Below, one piece after another: positions 41,560-54,573 of a stretch of DNA of 64,000 nucleotides. The stretch lies in assembly GCF_024139115.2 (NCBI RefSeq), contig NC_085140.1:51361907-51425906 (forward strand), written 5' to 3'. Position numbers and translations under genes: made by a program. Source of the DNA: Armigeres subalbatus (lineage: Eukaryota; Arthropoda; Insecta; Diptera; Culicidae). Below the pieces are notes generated by a model that saw only the letters and a program-made list of their open reading frames with translations, was not told where the DNA came from and ran no database searches. Each line of letters opens with the position of its first letter. Position 1 is the first letter of the stretch.

Positions 41560-43425
41560 TGATTATTGAAGCGGAAGTATTTTTATCATACATGATTAGT
41601 TATTGGCATCAAAACTCATGAATTGAAATGTACCTTAGTTTCTTCTAGAAACAGCTTCAAGAACACTTCAGCCACCCCCAATAAAAGTTGCAACAAAAAA
41701 CTCACGTGTTTCACTCTGTATTGACTTTGAGTTATAAATTAAAGCTTTAAAATGATCACTTCCAGTGAAGTCCTTGAAGGGTTGAACAAAATAATAAGTT
41801 TTCAACATAATAAAGAGCATCATTCAGAATAAGTGTAAAAATCCTCTTTTGCGACAACTCTATATAATAGACTCTGATGAAGACCATCGCGAAATAAGCT
41901 ACAAATCAAAATTAAAAGGAAAGGAAAACTTGACTCATTTCTACAACCATCTTAACGTTTTCCATTAGCAATCTAACAACCTGCTATCTTTGTTAAACTT
42001 TCAGATTACAATTATTGCGCTTATATTGACGATCGTATCAGTTAAACCACAAACCCCCTGACATAAGAAATCTCACAAACGACCAGCTTTGCTCATAAAG
42101 AAAAGTCATATAAGAAAATTCAGTGAAGTACCCAAAGATAATTCTACCCCATTAACGCTTTATCAATTGGAAACCGCAGAACTTCTACTAAGATCGATCT
42201 TTATAAAAAGTGATTTCACACTAACTATCATTAACAAACATTGAGTTTAAAAACGAGCAGCTACGACGTAACCTGCAACTAAGCAAAACCATAAAGAACC
42301 CGCAAGGACGAAAAAGATGGAGAATGCAGTCGGAACCGTATGGAAGTGGATTGCCTTTTGGACGTTCGAATCTACACGCTATCAATACAACGATGAATGA
42401 GCTAATCACCTTAGAACAATAACAATTTAAAATACCAAAACATCAAGCAGGATCCGGGAACTCACGCACCAATTCTTGAATACCAACAAGAGCAACCTGA
42501 CAAACCTATTATATTAATCGTACAATTAATTGACTCATCAACAAATTCTGGGTTCAGGCATCATGTGTCAGTACATAACATCTATAATCAAATAATAACT
42601 ATTAAAGGATTTACGACCAATATGGAGTGCAAGTATCACAAAATATTCTGAAATTGATAATTAGAATCCTTTCACTAATAGTACTAATAAATTGCAATAT
42701 AGAGATAGATGTCATTTAACATCAACAATTGCAAATATTGCTTGCACCACTGTGGGTACACCTGTTCCTTTAGTGGGTAAAAGGATTAATTTTGGTTCCC
42801 CTAGTGAGTGCTATTCATTGGTATTCTTTGAGACTCGCCACTTTGTAATTCAGTTGCACTCACTAGGTACAAGGGAGTCAATTTGTTAAGGAAAATCATT
42901 GTTTTCAATAGTTCCAAACGAAATTTTTAGGATAAGTTGCATTTAACAGGATGTTCCAAAGCACGACGTATCAACTGAAACCTCGCGTAAAGTATATAAA
43001 CATGATAATTTTCATTAAAAGCCCACTACCTCCACCTATTGGTGCACCTCACTAAAGAATTGGTTGCCTACTTGATGATCAAGAATCAACATTCATCTAC
43101 CGGACGAACTTTTCAGATTCATCTTTAACAAGTTCACCCAACAAGTCCGGAACACTACTCTCTTGCTGTACCATACTGTCTAGAAAGCACTACTTCATCA
43201 ATTATCGGGATGTCATCATGATCCAAAAATCAAACCATCAGACCAGTCCGCTAGAGTTCATTGAAAAGCTGGAGATCGTGTATTCACGACACGCAGAAAC
43301 CAGGAAGATTTCGTTACGGCATTTGTATCTAGGGAACTTAGCGACAGATGCATAAACGCTTTACTTAATGGGGAGAAACCGGAATGCAAGCGTTGTTTTC
43401 AATATCAAACAAAATCTGTACAAGT
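41560..43425 (+). pseudogene. gypsy-type element 1: env-like region, decayed
   Basis: Most of this stretch is frameshifted beyond recognition. A segment near 42300-42420 matches the layout of an insect gypsy-type envelope protein (a short Thr/Met/Asn-rich helix ahead of a Gln-rich run). No open envelope frame exists. 42690-42890 contains a short inverted repeat (CCCTAGTGAGTGC / GCACTCACTAGG) unrelated to it. Confidence 0.35.
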
Positions 43426-43672
43426 TCTTCTTCTTCTTCTTGGCATTACATCCCCACACTGGGATAGAGCCGCCTCACCAGCTTAGTGTTCATTAAACAC
43501 TTCTGATTTTATTTGAGGTTTCTAAGCAGTTACCATTTTGCATTCGTATTTATGAGGCTAACCATTGTTACTTATGTCCCAGGAAGTCAAGATAATTTCA
43601 ATCCGAAAATTGCCTAGACCGCACCGGGAATCGAACCCAATACCCTCAACAAGGGTACTGCTGTCTACAAAG
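43426..43672 (-). mobile_element. tRNA-derived SINE, Feilai-like, copy 2
   Basis: On the minus strand: head with B box GGTTCGATTCC, middle CGGTCTAGGCAATTTTCGGA, end ATGTAATGCCAAGAAGAAG with a (GAA)n tail. It is several deletions shorter and more diverged than copy 1 at 21462. Imperfect flanks TCTGTACAAG / TGTCTACAAAG may be the target duplication. Confidence 0.85.
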
Positions 43673-44500
43673 TTATATCGGATACAAATCTACAAATTAT
43701 ATCGGATCAATACGCTAATTTCTGATCAGGAACCAGAAGTTGGAATCATTGTGGTCAGTCTACTCTTGATGGAAATCTACTTATCACTTTTCGAATTAGT
43801 ACTGGTGAGATCAATATCGAACATTTAGAATGAATAGAACCGAGGAACCAAATTATTCCCGCTTCTACAATCTTCAACCAATTGGAAACTGCATGAAGAT
43901 CACGATGTGGGAGATATTCATCATAAAACCATTCAGAGACCGATAAGACTTTGGAACACGTATACTTGGAGCAAAGCGAACTCAATTTTAAATTCTGGGC
44001 CTATTTGGAGGATTTTCATTTTCTGGGATGTAATCATTTTACATCTTTATCTCATTCATAACGTCAGATACGGAACAGGACGTTTCCTTTCTAGGAGGTA
44101 GTTATAAACCCTAATTCAACTGAAAACACTTCGACGGAAATCCCGAAACATCTGGCTCTGGCTCAATAACCAACACGAACAACAACAACAACAACAACAA
44201 AGAACAACCGCAACATGCATCGGACAGACTACAGGAATTGGAACAGATCAAAGTCTTCAGGAATTCCCATCAACAACACGCGTCCGGTCATTGAATAAGT
44301 CAGCACATTTCCCAGTTATAAAGTCAGGCCTCTATCAAAGCCATTCGAAAATAAATGTACCAATTCTAGTTTTACCCTACCTGAATGTGCATCGCGTTTT
44401 GTATTTTTTTAAAAACCTCTTGAAGTCCCCTAATGTAATATACGAATATATAATATACGAATATACTTCGACAATATATTTCAGACTGTAGAGGGATTCG
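43673..44500 (+). other. Downstream remnant of gypsy-type element 1
   Basis: No open frame. An (AAC)n microsatellite (about 44170-44202) lies in a Gln/Asn-rich frame. A decayed 3' LTR may lie near 44300-44500, but no partner was found upstream. Confidence 0.3.
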
Positions 44501-46308
44501 AATTCATTTTTTATGTTTCTTTTGTATTTGTTCAATGAAAATAACAATTATTATAACTACAATTAATAAAACTTTGCAGTAATACTGTTGAATATTCAAA
44601 ATTTCATCTCTTTGAAGAAAAAAAAGTTGAGAATGCTCAAATAATAAAACTTCTCAAAACCATATACATAAAGTAGCTTTGATGATTCAAATATTATAGA
44701 TTCAGTAATCTATCTAAGGATCCGTTTGCACATATCACTATAAAAATGGATTAGTTTCTCTGAGAAAACTGAGGGATCATGTGTCCCCAGGGATCAAGGG
44801 TATGTCCAGTTTCCCCCTACTTATCCGTTCGTCGAGCTTCACGAGCGGGTACTTCAGCCGATACACTTCCGGTGAAATTCGCTGGTTATTATAACGCTAT
44901 CGTTCGCTGTGATCTTTCGTTCGATTACAATTGACAACCATGAATTTTGCAGTTACATCAATTGTGAACAGACCCTACCACTAATTTTTTCGTGAAAACA
45001 GAGTATATTTTGCTAATTTTTTTGTGCTGTTCAACCAGCAATAAATTCAGCAAAATATTTTGCTCATTACAAGCAATCAATGACAACAATTCGTTTGACA
45101 GAACTTTGCTGGTTTCAACTATTTAACGGCTAAAATTTTTACTGGTTTATCAGCAAAATCTTAAGTTGTATTTGCAAATAGTTTTCATTGAAAATACTGG
45201 CAAAACTAGACCCCCACATTCAGCATAAGTCTTGAATAAAATATGTATAAGCTGGCAAACTGCTTATGGAACTGCTATGTTGTCATCTCAAACCGAAGTT
45301 AGCAATTTATTCCTCGGTTCCGCTTTTCGCCCTTTAAACGCAACGGCAAATGAAATGAACGGTAAGTGTTTGACACTTATACATTGCTGGATGTTCCAGC
45401 AATGTCGAAAATGCTGGATTTTCAGCTAACTAACAAGCTGAAGTTTCCAGTAACAGGAAATTTACTGAAGCAATTCCACAATTCAGTTTTACTGGACGAC
45501 GATAAACAAATTTGGTGTGGGGGAGAATGGTCAAAAATGCACTGGGCAAAATGCTCACTCATAACTACTGTTTAGTACATTTATGAACGAACATTACCAT
45601 TACAATTCACAATTAGTTATCCATCATTGGCTCCATTGGAAAACTTTAGCAAAATCCTTCACTCACTGAAATTCAACGATTTATTTTCCATCAAATCTAA
45701 AAGATTGTAATTCAATCCATTAAGAAAAAACAAGCAACCATTACGTTTCACCATCATTTTGACACAATTGAGAGTCACGTTTTAGACCACCATTCTAGCG
45801 TTTGCCCCACGCCTATTTTAAAACATTTTTTAAATGCGTTAGAGAAGTCTGAAACCTTATTTTTGAATAGGAGATCATTATGGAATGTAGCTGGAGTTTA
45901 TCAAATTTTGCACCTTCACGTTGAAATGGTTTTTGATATTTTGTTTATATGGGCGAAAACATCGAAGAAAACTTAGGGTGCATTTTGGACCGTTCTCCTA
46001 AAGCTACCTTACCGGGGAATCGCATGCCTATACAATGAATCAAAATATCCATCAACAACGACTGCAGTGTTGTCTCATTTGAAATTAAACTGAAATTAAA
46101 CTTAAAGTGACATTTTAATAATTATCGAATAACCCTCTACCGCAGAACATTGTACTTCAGCAGATATCGAATCATTTTTGCATCTATGCAGTTGAAATTT
46201 GCTGGTACACCAGCCATTTTTTATGACGGTTATTAGCTAAATTTTCCAACTGTCACTGACCGGTTTATTTTCCAAATAGGACGAACCCTGAAAAAGTTTT
46301 TGCCGCCG
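44501..46308. other. AT-rich spacer
   Basis: No gene. 45000-45480 has many AGCAAAATTTTGCT / TTTGCTGG words in both orientations, suggesting one decayed MITE, but no clean ends. Confidence 0.35.
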
Positions 46309-47926
46309 CCCTTTAACGATTGTCATCCGTTTTTGGATGATGATCTTTCCGTTTAGTTTAGTGGAAGTGTGCAATCATTCAGCCGAACAGGTCAGCGATA
46401 AGTATCTTCTTGACTGGAACCGTATTTTGGATAGTTACCGCAAGACAGACGTTTAGCTCATATTTCTCATTTCAGTTTTTCTTGTTAAATTTTTCAAATC
46501 TAAATGACGATTTGGAATTGGATGCGACACTAACGCGCCTATCTAACTCTTTTCCTGATAGCTGACGTTTTGCCGATCGCTTTCTATCTCTCACGTTTGC
46601 CACTGCGAACCATGGAAGCAAGCAAACACTCACAAAGATCTCTACCGCAGGCCTGAAATTGTTTTTTTATCTGAACGACTTTACAATCGACTAAAAACAA
46701 TATACCAAAGCAAATCCCTTTACTTGCAGTTCTTGTCATGATATAAAGATGTGTGAGCTGGCTATGCTGTTACCATCTTTTTGGAACTATCGCGTTGGCT
46801 CTTTTTACCTTAGATCCTTTCACGATGTTTTTTTGGCGGTTGTGATTCAAAAGCATGTACCGGACCGAAAATCGTAGATTTTCATTTACCGAACCAACGA
46901 ATAGTCCAGTAAAGTAGGACTATGAAAAAATTTAAAGATCAAAATGATTAACCCCTCCTTGAGTAACTGGCATGTTGAAGCTTTCTTCAGATTAATTTTC
47001 AAGCGCGTGTTTGCGTGATCATGCATTTTATTGAGAGTCCCATCAAACCGATCAATCAAGAAATTAAAATATGTTGACGAAATAAAAATCAAACAAAACA
47101 GCAAATAACGTTTGCCGGGTTTGCCGTTTCTGGACGACCATCTCCCTATATTGCTACTTCGGCAATCCGACGGCACCATAGTTTTACACAAGTTAGTGAG
47201 TCGAACTTGAACGTCTGTCTGCGATATTACTTTTGACTTAGATACAGACCTTGATAAAATGAAACAAATTTGAATAATGAGAGAAAATCTGGGTTTTAGC
47301 TTTTTTGCTCATCATTTTGAAACAGGAAATTTTGAAATGAATTCAGCTAGATTTTTTATGTTTCCAACACATTTTTCATTTTTATTCGAGTTTCCATGAC
47401 TTTAATAATAATACAATAAACATTCGTTTAATAATACACAGGTGAAGTTGAAGAATATTGGAAAAAGTTGCAGAACGTTTCCTCCGTGTAGACTACTCGG
47501 ACTTCTCATCACAGGAAAATAATTAGATTCGAAGTTGTTTCCTATATCATTGATTCACCGTTTAAGCGCAACCGACTCCATAGGTCAGGAAATCCACAAG
47601 AGGAACCAAACCCCACTGCTCATTTTCCGATTCAAAGACTTGCATTTTTCGCTCGAAGATTTCTTGATCTGATGATTGAGAGCATGTTCAATTTTCTCAA
47701 AGTAGTTAATGTGAATATTGAAGCAGAATACTTTAATTATATATATTACTTACCTGATTAATCAATAAACCTTCTTAAACATATTTTCCTCTCGAAGCCA
47801 AGCTCAAAGCTGATCTATTGGCGTCTCAGTTGTTGCGCGAAAATTCCCAGACCGGTGCGATGCTCAATGGTTAAATGACAACATCGAAAAACATTTCGAT
47901 TCAAATGATTGTCGTTAAAGGGCGCG
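46309..47926. mobile_element. Possible element with GCCCTTTAACGA termini
   Basis: GCCCTTTAACGATTGTCAT (46314-46332) is matched in reverse by ATGATTGTCGTTAAAGGGC (about 47905-47923). The spacing is 1.6 kb and no ORF inside shows a motif, so this could be chance or a decayed MITE pair. Confidence 0.3.
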
Positions 47927-47987
47927 TTTGTTTTAAACATCATCCGATGTCTGATGATTATCTTTCGTTCATACAGTCTTAATTATA

Positions 47988-48182
47988 ATGGTGATGAATC
48001 AACTGACAAAGGTATACGCAAATAGTTCGTTCGTCGAATGTGATTGGCATTCGAATTTAGGAATGAAATCATCGATCTGGTTTAGTCTCGATTATGAGGA
48101 TGAGGTATGTCACGCCGGCGAGAGAATTACAAATCGGTCGTTTCAGGATGATGTTTTTGGTTCGATGTACTTGCGCTGGTAG
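47988..48182 (+). CDS. Unrecognised short ORF (64 aa)
   Basis: Starts MVMNQLTKVYANSSFVECDW and contains YEDEVCHAGERITN. No family recognised and no promoter or splice context; listed only because it is among the few ORFs here not explained by a repeat. Confidence 0.15.
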   Translation: MVMNQLTKVYANSSFVECDWHSNLGMKSSIWFSLDYEDEVCHAGERITNRSFQDDVFGSMYLRW

Positions 48183-48631
48183 GGGCTGCCATCCTTAAGT
48201 ATGTACTGACACAATACAGGGTCGTTGATCAGCTGCTGGGTGCAAGACGCTTATGGCCCGCACCTCCTGGTGAACAGACGCTCGAGGCGTACCTTCTCAC
48301 TCCAGCTGATGCCAAAGAACAGGCTTCAAAGCTCGATAAAAACCACAGTTTTGGCCGTAATGTTGGTCCAAAATGAATAACTACATATAAGAATATTGCA
48401 TTAAAGATTTATAAAAGTGTAAAATAAGAACAACAGTTTTCTGATTGGAAGTCATGCATGTGGTTTACTAATGAAACTAGTGGGTAATAAAATAAGTTAG
48501 ATCTACGTTTAAAAGAACATAGGATAAACGTGTTGATTATTTTCAGTGTGATGGCCATATTGGAAAAGAAGAAGTGTTTTCAAGACAGTGAAATTAATCG
48601 CTGAAATCCATATTGTTATATCTATCTATAT

Positions 48632-48818
48632 AGGTTCCCCCAAACACACGCGACGCGACGGTCGTGACGCGATTCTAGTCGCGCAGCGACAGCGATTCTT
48701 CGCCGTTAACGGTATGGCAGCGCATAAATCAAACTTGCCTGCAGCGACCCAACGAGTAGAGATGGCGACTGAATTATCGCCGCGACGGCGATAAGTCGCT
48801 TAGGTCTGGGGGAGCCTT
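48632..48818. mobile_element. MITE with GGTTCCCCCA termini (~187 bp)
   Basis: Left AGGTTCCCCCAAACACACG and right (reverse-complemented) AAGGCTCCCCCAGACCTAAG. TATA lies on both sides, so the TSD is TA or TWA (PIF/Harbinger or Tc1-like). The interior is a GC-rich set of GCGACG / CGTCGC words that would fold well. Confidence 0.65.
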
Positions 48819-49699
48819 ATATCAATAAAACACAACACAATGGGATTTATCTCTTATTACTTTTATTTCACGTATAGTTGCACACTCGCGATTTCACAAC
48901 TCGACCGACTCACGAATTCTCTCTGAGGTTTATAGATAAATATTGAGTTAGAGGACGATTAATGACTATAATTAGAGGGGGGTAATTTAACATTTTTAAG
49001 TCTTATTCTTAACATTCTTTGGGCTCATTTTAAGATGCTCCAGGAGGGAGATGCAGGCATACCTGGGCGAACCCAGCCACGTGGTGAGGTCACCAGACTC
49101 CCAGGTTACTGATCCTACATAGCTCATCTTTCGCTGAGATGCCGCTAAATGATGTCTACGGCTTTCGTTCGTATTCTTCGTCACACAGTGTGAGGTACGA
49201 TAGTCGAAGAACCAATCCATAATTTTAGGGTTTCTCTTTTCATCCGTACTTCATGCCAATCTCTGAGTTAACAGTTTCACTCTTATTTGAAACAAACGAG
49301 CTTGCTGCAGTTTTCGCATCGCTTTTTGATTCATGCTTTGCCGCTATAAAGTGTTCATCATATTAGCATTGTTGCTTCATCAGTGATGAATCGACTGGGA
49401 TCCTATATGTGGATCCTGAAATCATCAAAACGAATCACCGAGTTAGGATGATTGGGTATGATTGGAAGTATTTGAATTCTTTTATCAGACCGCATCGCTT
49501 CGTGCTATTGCGGTTCTTCTCTCTTTGCGAAGGATGTTTTTAATACTACCGAAGCTATTTTAATTTCAACAGTGCTTCTCAACGCTATTTGTGACCCACT
49601 AGTCCCGTTACGATCTGCAAGGACCCGTGCCTTCGTTTACGTTGGAAAAACCTGGGAAAAAAACCTCTTAGAAGGTCGTCATCCACCTCAGCCATGACA
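48819..49699. other. Spacer, unassigned
   Basis: A minus-strand 74-codon ORF (48996-49220) has unremarkable composition. On the minus strand TCTGGTGACCTCACCACGTG and a poly(A) signal-like AATAAA near 48870 suggest the 3' end of some transcript or LTR, unproven. Confidence 0.25.
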
Positions 49700-50830
49700 T
49701 TAATAAAAACAAGGAGGAGAAGTCTCACCGAATTCTCACATTCCTTCAGAAACTCAGTTTCAGACAGTCCCTGCCAAAGCGCGGAAAATGAAGAGAGCTG
49801 TTAAATTCAGATATTTCCTTAACTCTAATATCGGAAATATTTTTTCTCCTATCGAACTGAGCAATCAGTTCGATTTGATGCTGATGATATTGAGCAAGAC
49901 GAATCTGCACCTCTAGCCCGGTGATTCGATTCATGCGAAAAAGCAAAGAGATTCCATAATTGTGGTATCTATTTTGCCGAGTTTTTCTGGCTTTAGGAAT
50001 GAGATTTTGCAGTAACCTTCAGGGGATCGAGGTTTAAATTTCAGATTCTGGGAGGGGACTGCGTTTTTGCGGATCTTATGACGATCACAAACGTCTTCTT
50101 CGTATTTAAGTAGAGAAGCGCCATAAGTCTTCACATGACGACAAAACTGAGCGATTGTTCCAAAGTCGTTTTAGAAAGGTCTCCCATGATGACAAATCAC
50201 TGGATGAGATCAAGTTGAAATTTCTCAATTACTTGGATTTTCCTTAGTCAAGTAATTAAGATGAAAAAGAAATCTCGCTCTAGTCCCAGAGGATTGTCTC
50301 AAGAATTTTTATTTAGTTCGCACTTTAATAGAAATGACTAAATAATATGAAAGTTGGAAAGGACCTGTATTATGTCCATGTCCGTAGTTACATACTTTCC
50401 ACCAGACCTGAGAATTCAAACGCACTTGTGCGGTAATGCCGAAAGTGGGTCATGGAGACCAAACATTGTCACATGGATGCTAAATGCATGATTTGTGGTG
50501 AGTACCTCTCACACAAAGGACGCCTTCACTGGAGAGAAGATTCAATAAATTATAAATGTAGCTAATTGTAGAGGGCAATCCTTAACCCAATTTCTGGGAC
50601 TGCCCTTTTACGCAAAATGTTTGACTTCCGTGCAAAAGTGATGACGGAAAATTCAATAGAGATTCCAGATTCATGCAGGTAAACATATTTCAAACGTCAA
50701 AATCACCAATCATTTACCAGTCAGTAATTCTACCCTACAACCAACGAACAAATAGTTGCTCTACCTCTCAACGAGGTAACGAGCAGTTCGTCGAATTCTA
50801 ATTTTTCAAACACGCCCTCCTACGAAAAAA
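49700..50830 (+). pseudogene. Jockey-like LINE ORF1 (gag-like) with zinc knuckle
   Basis: Decayed over several frames. Near 50460-50560 one frame reads KHCHMDAKCMICGEYLSHKG and KCS, the CCHC zinc-knuckle layout of LINE ORF1 proteins; a neighbouring frame shows DFRAKVMTENSIEIP (about 50610-50660), which usually follows the last knuckle. Upstream, INRITGL- and FSPIELSNQFD-type segments (49830-49920) are consistent with the ORF1 start. Probably the same element as the endonuclease at 54200. Confidence 0.55.
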
Positions 50831-51340
50831 ATTTTCATAATGAATATATCAAGCCAACATATATATTTTGCCATTTAGTTTCTGCCTATGGAATATATAT
50901 CTAAATGTAATGAAAAGTACGGCACTCATACACTTAAGCTAAAAAATCTATATAATGTTTATATGTGACGATATAGATATTTGCAATTACATCAAACAAT
51001 ATATTTTATGTGTAGGCCATATAGGAAATGCATTTGTGATCACGACAAAAACAATAAAGTATCAATCATACACTCTATTACGCTTGTTAATAATTTGGAA
51101 GGAGGTTTCCTTATATAAAGAATGAAATGAAATGTCAATAAATAATAAACATTCGAATTTGATTTATTAAACTTTATTAGCATTTATCATTTACAGTTAT
51201 AGCGCATAATGCGATATGACATCATTAAAGCGGATAACTGGGGATAATATGTAGGAGCAGAAGCAGATATCTCCGTATCTCAGTTCTAGCAGAGCCCATT
51301 TTCATGCTCATCTCGGTTTCTTCCATTCCGAATCAGCTAC
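50831..51340. other. AT-rich spacer
   Basis: Nothing recognised. Confidence 0.4.
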
Positions 51341-51682
51341 TCATTGTTGGATTCTGCCATAGAATCCATGTAAACCTGCAGCAAAAGCAGGCTCGTACTC
51401 GTCCTCGGATTGCGTCGGGTAGAGATCCCTGAGCTCATATGAGCTGGTTCCGTTACCATTTTTCGCCTGCCCATGCCCTGCTCGCAAACTGCGCCCTCCA
51501 GCCAGCTGGAGGGAAGCGAGTTTATTCTGATGTTTTTCTCCGCCTATTTTTTCCCGGACAGAAACGTGATCTATCTGTAGATACCTTTCCCATAGCGCAC
51601 TCTTTCTGTCACCGATTTGAAGATTATTTTCTTTCGCGCCGATTAGAATGGCAGACTCGGCACCGAAAACGCACCGAACCAA
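51341..51682 (-). CDS. Unrecognised ORF (up to 113 codons), host-like composition
   Basis: Open on the minus strand to a stop at 51341-51343, with no internal ATG at a good position, so perhaps an exon. It contains RYLQIDHVSVREKIGGEKHQ, GHGQAKNGNGTSSYELRDL and YPTQSEDEYEPAFAAG. Composition is less AT-rich than its surroundings. No domain recognised. The related words CTTCCATTCCG.A.CAGCTA flank it at 51328 and 51832, so it may sit within a duplicated or repeat unit. Confidence 0.3.
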   Translation of the reverse strand: MVRCVFGAESAILIGAKENNLQIGDRKSALWERYLQIDHVSVREKIGGEKHQNKLASLQLAGGRSLRAGHGQAKNGNGTSSYELRDLYPTQSEDEYEPAFAAGLHGFYGRIQQ

Positions 51683-54189
51683 GAGACCGTTTTCTTCTCA
51701 GGTACTAAAGGTAATTCCTTGTTCCTAAAAACTCAGCACTGGATGCGCGTTCCACGACATAAACTTTTGTTTACATCCTGGTTACGCCTTTTCTCTGCTG
51801 GCGATTAAATTGTGCTCATCTTCCGGTGTCTTCCATTCCGGAACCAGCTAAATATTGATTTGAGTCCTGGCTATAAAATGTGCCTAAAGCAGTGAAGATG
51901 CGGGACAGCCTTACCCCGTTTGTTTCCAAACCCTGGAACTTGCATGTTTTCGATCAGATTCGTACGATTTGTCCTGTAGATGGTTTGCCTCTACATTATT
52001 AAGCACATAAAACGGACACCTCTTGTTTGCCAATTGTTCACCGCTCCTGCTTCCGGTTTCTTCTGACTAACGAGGTCTTTGTTGAATCCACCTCGGATTT
52101 GTTAGGGCAACAGGTAATCAAGCTTCAGGCATACTTTCGTATGTTTCGAGACTACAGGACGCTCTGATTTTTTTTTTTCGAAGAGGGACCTGATGTCAAT
52201 TTCGACGATCAAGTTTCTTGCTGTTGCCTCTTTCCTCAAGTCTGCATCGGTTTTATTTAAAATGAAGAAAATGAAACGAGGAATTCTGTATTTAAACAGT
52301 TTGGTAATAGTAATTGCCTTTTACTACCTGAAGACACGAGACGCGAAAATAAAATCTTCGTTCGAGATATGTCGTTGACCGCCGTTAGTTCACCATTTTT
52401 GTTTTCTGTTCTTCACTTTCGACGTAGTTCGTAAAAATCAGTTTTATTCCCAGCATTTATGTGTGAGCGGGTGTATGGTTTTAACCATTAGTCTCTACAC
52501 ATATTCTTGAAAGGGTTAAGTATTTTTTGATAACATGTTTATTGAGGTAACTGTATAAATATTGATTTATGAAGCACTAATAAAATGTATGCGTTTATGA
52601 CTTTTCTTGTGGTTTTATGTGTCAGTCTATATAAAAAATATAGGTTTTTGTGAGTGTAAGATAATCTAACCTAAAACTTATACATTCATGATCAAATGCT
52701 CTATAGCCATGATTAGACATTTTTATTCAGTATAAGAATTAATGAATGTTTTTCATTAGTTATTCAACAATAATAAATTAGAAAGTCCTTTATTTTTAAT
52801 TAAAATAAAAATCTTAAAATCAATTTAAAAATCAAAACAAGTATATATTTTTAGTATATTTTATCGTCATTTGACATAATTAAAAAAACACATACATACT
52901 GCATTCCGCTTGGACTTGGTAATAAAATGGTTAAATCTCGAGATACTTATTCAAAAAGACGTGTGCTTTTGTAAACAAAAGTTTAAACGTCGATTTGTCA
53001 ATCTGATAGGCACTCCGCAAAGCCACACCACTAATAGGAAGCCGAAGCTTCCTCCTTCTGTGGTGATGGTTTGCATGCTAGGCATCCTCAATGAAAATCG
53101 ACGTTGAGCATCTTTGTCTCATACGTCGCTAAACAAATACCGAAAATAGTCTTAACTTGCTCGATTTATCTTCGATGCTGCTCCACATGATAGGCCTTCC
53201 AAGACCAAAGATGACTGCTATCGTGCTATACAGATAAGTATTCTCTGTGGTCGTGCGGTATCAATCGATCTGTCAGTATGGTTTTGAACACTATCGATGG
53301 GGCTTCTTGGGTCGCAATTTGTTCTCTCGGCTTAATGCGGTTATTCTGACGGATCGGTCCAGCTAAACACCTACGATTTATGCTCTCCAGTTGTTTCAGG
53401 TCTAATCTGAGTTTACGTGTCCCGCAGACAGACTGGCCGTGTTGTTGATGACCGGCGACATCCATCCCTCTCGGTCTGATTTGACAATCGGAATCACTCG
53501 CCGAAAAATAGAGCAGATTGACTCTGGATTACTGAAAAAAAAACACAATTGGTTTGAATAGTGAATATAATGCACTAAATAGATATTACCTGTCTGCTTG
53601 TTTAACGAGGAACCGGATCAGAACAACAAAAACGTGAACAATTTTCCACAACAGTTTGGCTTGAGGATAGAATACCTGTGGCGCCGCGAGCTGCTTTTCT
53701 TGTGGCATTATACCGAATCAAAAGTATAAGTTTGCTTCAATACATTTTTGCCATTAAGCGAAACTCTTTATAAAACGATAATAATCGATATAGCCTCTAG
53801 TGAAAACGATTCCGCTTTATTAGACAATCATATAATGGAAAATAATAGATAATATGAAATCAATGGTGAATAAATAAAATAATTCCGATTTTTTTTACGG
53901 TACATGCTATATCGCTGCAGGCGTCAAAATTTATTTCCGAAATTTTGCAAACGATGGAACTAAGCTTTCTCTTTATTCAACGGGAAATAACGTTCGTTTT
54001 GACGACTCAGGTACATGTCTGCTTCCGACTTTGATTTCTTATGAAAAATTGCATCACATGGTAGATGCAATGTTCAAACTCTCAAACTAAGGCCGGTTCA
54101 GGACTTGAGTTCAAATTTACTCAAAAGAATTGTTGTGACTTCGTTTATAATGGATCCAAATAATTCTTTGAAAATTTTAAATTAGATGC
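51683..54189. other. Unassigned DNA between the two Jockey-like pieces
   Basis: No recognised gene. A 79-codon minus-strand ORF (53226-53465, starting MDVAGHQQHGQSVCGTRKLR) has no motif. 52400-52900 is very AT-rich. Confidence 0.3.
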
Positions 54190-54560
54190 CCGCTCTTTAA
54201 AGAGGTAATTGAAGATGAATATTAACAACTTCCTTTCAGTTCATAATGTGCATATTGCCATTATAACTAGAAACGATATTAAAACAGGACTCTCCATTAA
54301 AGAGATCAAACTATTTTATCTCACAAATGATCGTCTTGACAGCGCCTGTGGTGGGGTCGCCATTGTCATTAATGGAGCCGTAACAAGCCATTAGTTTTCT
54401 TCGTTTTGAAACCAAAGTTTTTGAAACCTTAGGGTTTCTTTGAAACAAATTTCTGACAATTTCCTTCATTGCAGCCACGCCTTTAATGCAATGGGCAGCA
54501 AAAAATTTGTTGAACTGATCTTCAAATTCTGACTCGCAACAAATAAAATTCTTCATGTAA
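54190..54560 (+). pseudogene. Jockey-like LINE endonuclease start
   Basis: The frame reads NINNFLSVHNVHIAIITRND, IKTGLSIKEIKLFYLTNDRL and DSACGGVAIVINGAVTSH. Neighbouring frames then give FETKVFETLG and a THFIAA-like run. LSVHNVHIAIITET and DR...GGVAI are the opening motifs of Jockey endonucleases; the catalytic Glu (ETH) is Arg-Asn-Asp here. It runs into the assembly gap. Confidence 0.6.
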
Positions 54561-54573
54561 TACGTAACTTCCG

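Noticed and set aside
49931..50134. Minus-strand 67-codon ORF resembling a THAP-like end (CDRHKIRKNAVPSQNL)
   Set aside because: Zinc-binding Cys/His spacing is not met, and the plus strand carries a more convincing LINE ORF1.
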